Positions 59,918 to 64,000 of a stretch of 64,000 bases of DNA are shown here, piece after piece. A program made the translations under genes and the position numbers. Source of the stretch: Blakeslea trispora (Eukaryota > Mucoromycota > Mucoromycetes > Mucorales > Choanephoraceae); assembly GCA_025331445.1 (NCBI GenBank), contig JAIWNE010000028.1:186001-250000 (forward strand), in the 5' to 3' direction. A model generated the notes under the pieces. It was not told the origin of the DNA, searched no databases, and saw only the letters and a list, made by a program, of their open reading frames with translations. Each line of letters opens with the position of its first letter. Within the stretch, counting starts at the first letter, position 1.

Positions 59918-60548
59918 TTAAATGAAGGAGAAAAAGAAAAAAGTACATATTACATAGCTATTAATACCAGTCAACCTATATCTTACAAAACCAATTTGCT
60001 AATACACATCCATTTGAATCAATGACAATTAATATGATTGCTTAAAGAAAGAAAGAATGGATATCATATTCAAATATGACTTTGCTGATATAGTGTTTAT
60101 TTGGGGGGAAAAGCCCTTTGTGAACTCTATCTCACCAAGTATGACTGGATAAAGAGTCATCTCTATTTCTCAAACATACAATCTTTGCTCTTTTTCAGTG
60201 CAATTCAAATGTGTAGTTTATTTTTCTCAGTGTGCAATCTATTTCTGGAAAATAACTAAATCCTGTGTTGGCTTTTAAATAGATCCAAATTTTGTTGTGA
60301 AAGGCATTCCATCACATCTTGTAAAGACTCTCTTTTTTTTTTCAGGCTTTATTCTATAGGCCCACAAGTGCACAAAAGCCTTTTTTTTTCTAAAAAAAGA
60401 TATCCATGATGAGATTCAGTGCCTAAGAATGTAAATCATCCTTCAATGAAAAAAAAAAAAAAAAAAACTTGGAGAAAAGCATCCTATACATGCCTTCTTT
60501 CTTTTTCTTCTTTTTACATCTAATTTTTGGGTCGATTGATTGATAGAC
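59918..60548. other. Intergenic region
   Basis: About 0.63 kb between two co-oriented genes, AT-rich with A- and T-runs (an A-run at about 60450-60468) and a C/T-rich leader (60495-60525) before the next start. Nothing else recognised. Confidence 0.55.
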
Positions 60549-61660
60549 ATGCCACTTTTCAAGATTAGAACAAAAAGTAAAGTGACTTCAGACTTCAATT
60601 TCACGCCTCCAACTGAGGTTAAGCCTGTTCAAAATGCCTACAGTTCGTACAACAGAATGGACAGCCCTACCAGTACTCTTCAGGACATAAGATCAGAAGC
60701 ACCAAGCTATTATAGTCGAAGTTATATACATCATCAACAAGACAAATGTTCAGGTATAAAGAGAAAAAGGGGAGTGACAAGATGGCATGAGAAGAATATT
60801 CATTTATGTCAGCTTCAAAAAAGAGATCAAGGGGTAATCAAGATATTGAAAAGAACTTGAGACACTGGGCTTTAGATGAATTTCAAAAAGATCAGACCAA
60901 AGAACCCATCTATCTACGCTATTGCTGCTGCTGTTGTTTCCCATGTTTACCTGCTTGGACTCGCACTTTTTGCTGCTTTCTCTTGATGGCAATTATCTTT
61001 GCTACTGCATTCATGGCCTTCCTTTTATTGTCCTTTAGATCACCTCAAATTCTGTTTGTAGGCCAAGACACGTCTGTCATGCCTAATGCCAGTAATATTC
61101 TGAACTTACAGTACAGCATTTTTAATGCGAATTTTTTTGAACTCAATTTTGATAACGTAAAGACAGTGGTATGTTTCTTTTGGGAGAGTATACATTGACA
61201 ACCAAGCCTAAATTCATTTTTCCTTTGAAAATCACAGACATATTATCCAACAATCAACAGAACAACGATCAGTACTGGAAAGTTACACAATGTACATCTT
61301 CTACCTCAAATGGTGACCAACATTACATTTCCCATGAAAATGACAACATCAAAGCTTTCTGATAACAGTACAGATGTAGATACTGATGTACTTCAAGAGC
61401 TGTTTGAGACTTCCTGTCAAGATGTACAAAGTGATCGACCCATTGAAATAAATTTCGATATTATGGCAACATTTAGTTTTCGAAGCTCGCCTATCATTAC
61501 GTTTGCTCTGACAGGACAAAAGACAACCCTTTCGTGTGAGAGAGTAAGTTGAAAGGAGGGAGAGATTGTATACCCTTTTTTTTTATGGAAAGTGTTAATC
61601 AATGAAAGCTAAACTTAATCATAGATAAGGCTCTATCTACAGTCAATAAAAGCACTCTAG
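60549..61660 (+). CDS. Cys-rich single-pass membrane protein (LEA-2-like extracellular/luminal domain)
   Basis: Four exons, 60549-60753, 60813-61168, 61238-61543, 61625-61660, sum to 300 aa. The N-terminal part is hydrophilic (MPLFKIRTKSKVTSDFNF .. HWALDEFQKDQ). Then comes a cysteine cluster (YCCCCCFPCLPAW; TFCC) directly before one membrane helix (FLLMAIIFATAFMAFLLLSF), and a polar C-terminal domain (ILNLQYSIFNANFFELNFDN, TYYPTINRTTISTGKLHNVH, INFDIMATFSFRSSP). This order (Cys-rich juxtamembrane, helix, beta-rich domain with NxxF/xYPT-like repeats) resembles fungal LEA-2/NDR1-like membrane proteins. The cysteines are likely palmitoylation sites. The last 12-codon exon is the least certain part. 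Function unknown. Confidence 0.75.
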
Positions 61661-62280
61661 TATATTAGGAACTATACCCACCTTATTTTTCATGTGTAGT
61701 GTCACTTTGATTAAAGACGCACAATGTGAGAGAAAGAAAGGAGCATTGTTTTCTTTAGATAGAGCTGTTACATAAACTTACTTGGCTTTGGATCATTCGT
61801 AGGTTTGGCGCGCCTGTAGTATGATATCACGCAAGATCCTTTCAATCCTATGTCAAGTGAAGTCAGTGGTATCATGAGGGAGGGATTAGAATAGATTTAG
61901 TTAAAAAGCAATGCATGATTCTTACATGAAACAATAAGATCTACTATGGGCCTATCTTTATTTTATTAAAATACAAGAGAATGAGATAGACCTTAAAAAA
62001 AAAGGAGGAAGCAATTCAAAGTGAGCCAACGATTCTAGTTTTCTTTAATAAATATGCTGTAGATTGTACAGAGATAAATTAATATATAGATATAAACCGA
62101 ACCTGTCCCTTCATCTTGCATATAAATCAGCACTTTGGGGGGGGGAGTTAGGCTCAAGTTTGACCCGAGAGTCTCTTGAGAAGTATATGTAACATTGTAG
62201 TTGATTCATGCTCTTCTTCTCTTCTTCTTCTTTTTTTTGTCAAAATCCTTCTTTATCCTTTGTTCTTGTCAGTCAAATAG
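61661..62280. other. Intergenic region upstream of the PAK-like kinase
   Basis: 0.62 kb, AT-rich, with a G-run (about 62138-62145) and a C/T-rich leader (62210-62240) just before the kinase ATG. Nothing coding recognised. Confidence 0.5.
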
Positions 62281-63999
62281 ATGAGCACGCGTCGTCCCAG
62301 TGTATTCTCTCTATCCATTCGCGAGATTGGTCCGGAAGATGAGCCTATTTCTCATTATCTTGAAGGTTTAGAGCAAACTATCAAAGAAAAAACGATCCAT
62401 GATCCGCATTCTTTTAGTCAAGGTTCTGAGAGGATAAAGAATACTAAATTCAGAAACAACATTATAGGTATGAGCAGAGAGGGCAGTTTTATGGTTAATG
62501 TATATTCTAAATCATATTTCTAGGACGATTGTTCAAGACAGCAAGTGCTGAATCAAATCAAACCCCAAAATCGATTTCCTGGCCATTCAATGCGGTTCAT
62601 AAAACACATGTTCATATGGATGTCAGCACCGGAAAGCTCACTCTCGACAAAGCATTAAATTGGGAGTTAGGTAAGATTCTGAGGTTCATCAAGTTTGATG
62701 CATTTACGGTAAGACTAATGTGGCCCAATTATTGCTAGGTGGTGCTGGCTGTTGGAAGCAAGACAAGCTGTTGTCTACATTCATCAAGCAGATATATGAC
62801 GAAATGGAAAAAAAGGAAATGGAAACTCCTGTCATTAAGAAACCAGAAGATAGCCTTGCAATCCTACTCTCTCCAAAAATCAAGAAGGCTCCAAGAAAGC
62901 CAATGTCAACTGCTGAAGCTATCGAAGCTCTCAGAGAATTATGTATTGAAGCAGATCCTTATCTTTATTATTCTGACATGAAAAAAATTGGAGAAGGGTA
63001 AGGCGTGTCGTCAAAGCATGTTTGATCTGTATTCTAATCGATCCGCATAGAGCTTCAGGATCAGTCTTTAGAGCAAAGAGAAAAAACAGCCATAACTCAG
63101 CCATACCTGAAATAGTTGCCATCAAACAGATTCATCTAAGGCGTCAGGTGAGAAAAGATCTCATCATTGATGAAGTTCGTATGGGAAAAGAAGAAATTGG
63201 ACATGTCAATATGGTCCGACAAATCGAATGCTACATTTGGAAAAATGACGTTTGGATTGTCATGGAATATATGGCAGGTGGGAGCCTGACAGATGTAGTG
63301 ACTCAGAATTATATGACAGAGCCTGAAATTGCCACCATATGCGTTCAAATACTTCAAGGCCTCGATTATATGCATTCCAAGGGTATCATTCATAGAGACA
63401 TCAAGAGTGACAACATACTTATTGGGATGGAGGGGAACATCAAGCTATGTAAGAAAACTATTCAAAATCTCATTTTTTTTGTTGTTGTTTTAAACCATCT
63501 ATCTATCCAGCTGACTTTGGCTATTGTGCTCAAATCAACAAGAAGCAGACAAAGAGAACAACACTTGCCGGAACACCTTGTTGGGTATGGCTTTTCTAAA
63601 GAAAAGACATCATTTATCTGAATTAACAGTTCTAACTAGATGGCACCTGAAATTGTCCAAAGAAAAGAATATGGTCCAAGCGTCGATATTTGGTCGCTAG
63701 GTATCACGGCTATTGAAATGGTTGAAGGAACGCCTCCTCATCTAGAAAATCCTGAAAAGGCGATTCGATTGCTTACTACATACAAAGTCGTGCCAACCCT
63801 AAAGGATCCTGAACAGTTGTCCAACAGCTTTCGGGACTTTTTGGGAAAATGCCTTCGATTTAATGCCGATAATCGACCATCTGCAGCTGAATTGCTAAAG
63901 CATCCATTCCTCAAAAAGGCTTTACCCTCAGATTGCCTTGTGCCTCTGATTGAGTCGTTAAAGAAGAACAATGCTTCAGGTGAATTTACAGTATCTTGA
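62281..63999 (+). CDS. PAK/Ste20-family protein kinase with CRIB-like motif
   Basis: Ser/Thr kinase probably acting downstream of Cdc42/Rac. Six exons, 62281-62467, 62524-62670, 62739-62997, 63051-63448, 63511-63584, 63640-63999, sum to 474 aa, and the stop falls at the window edge. CRIB-like p21-binding motif [16 protein letters not shown] at about residues 79-94. The kinase domain follows: [15 protein letters not shown] (G-loop), [20 protein letters not shown], catalytic [19 protein letters not shown], activation loop [25 protein letters not shown], and [20 protein letters not shown]. This is the p21-activated kinase signature (GTPxWMAPE with SDFGxCAQI). It is short for a fungal PAK and has no PH domain, so closer to Ste20/PAK than Cla4. 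A donor-like site near the end (63978) leaves a longer C-terminus beyond the window possible. Confidence 0.94.
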
Positions 64000-64000
64000 G

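Noticed and set aside
61805..61815. GGCGCGCC palindrome in an AT-rich spacer
   Set aside because: An isolated 8-bp palindrome; unusual composition locally but no repeat or motif context to support a regulatory call.

Overview
The window looks like nuclear DNA of a filamentous fungus, most likely an early-diverging Mucoromycota species (Mucorales-type). It is AT-rich with long pyrimidine/purine tracts. Genes are broken by many short introns (about 50-100 bp, GT..AG, with a few GC..AG). The gene set is eukaryotic signalling, cytoskeletal and chromatin genes, plus fungal transposons. No rRNA, tRNA, CRISPR or bacterial operon structure was seen. Exon models were built by hand from splice signals, reading phase and family conservation. 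Where the exon lengths sum to whole codons the model is stated with more confidence.

Layout. 1-2753 (+): C-terminal part of an ABCB-type full ABC transporter. 3559-6144 (-): double-bromodomain BET-like protein. 7281-7502 (+): small ORF. 7600-10243 (-): Cdc7/SepH-like kinase with a C-terminal C1-like zinc motif. 12120-12473 (-): secreted protein of the Streptomyces subtilisin inhibitor (SSI) fold, unexpected in a fungus. 16269-16675 (-): small acidic protein.

17.3-31.3 kb is an accessory, transposon-rich block. It holds a decayed copy A of a large DUF6729-like / DDE-like / 3'-5' exonuclease / Cys-cluster protein (17330-22080), a Tc1/mariner remnant (about 23163-23560), and a multi-exon gene with a PD-(D/E)XK-like motif carrying seven 19-bp minisatellite units (23657-25239). 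It continues with an apparently intact three-exon piggyBac-like transposase gene (26129-28156) and a 5'-truncated copy B of the exonuclease protein (28413-31278) next to two short hairpin repeats.

32-64 kb returns to ordinary genes: SH3-WW-RasGEF (32221-35994, -), MFS transporter (38236-40042, -), kinesin-4 (40495-43700, -), a Tc1-like transposase ORF (45089-46177, -), a small acidic protein (47640-48092, +), an uncharacterised helical protein (50305-51517, +), a WDR91-like endosomal protein (51577-54227, -), a TIA1/Pub1-like triple-RRM protein (54410-56010, -), a Rho GTPase (57257-58116, -), an Erg27-like sterol 3-ketoreductase (58669-59917, +), a Cys-rich single-pass membrane protein (60549-61660, +) and a PAK/Ste20 kinase (62281-63999, +). 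Several belong to polarity and septation signalling (RasGEF, Rho, CRIB-PAK, SIN-type kinase, kinesin), but nothing suggests they are clustered for a functional reason.

A recurring oddity is single-base frameshifts, each explained by one missing base in a short homopolymer, in otherwise conserved genes (about 5176, 8306 and 16642). This looks more like base-calling error than biology. The most interesting leads are the SSI-type inhibitor, the transposase-exonuclease element family, and the 19-bp repeat that stays open in all three forward frames.
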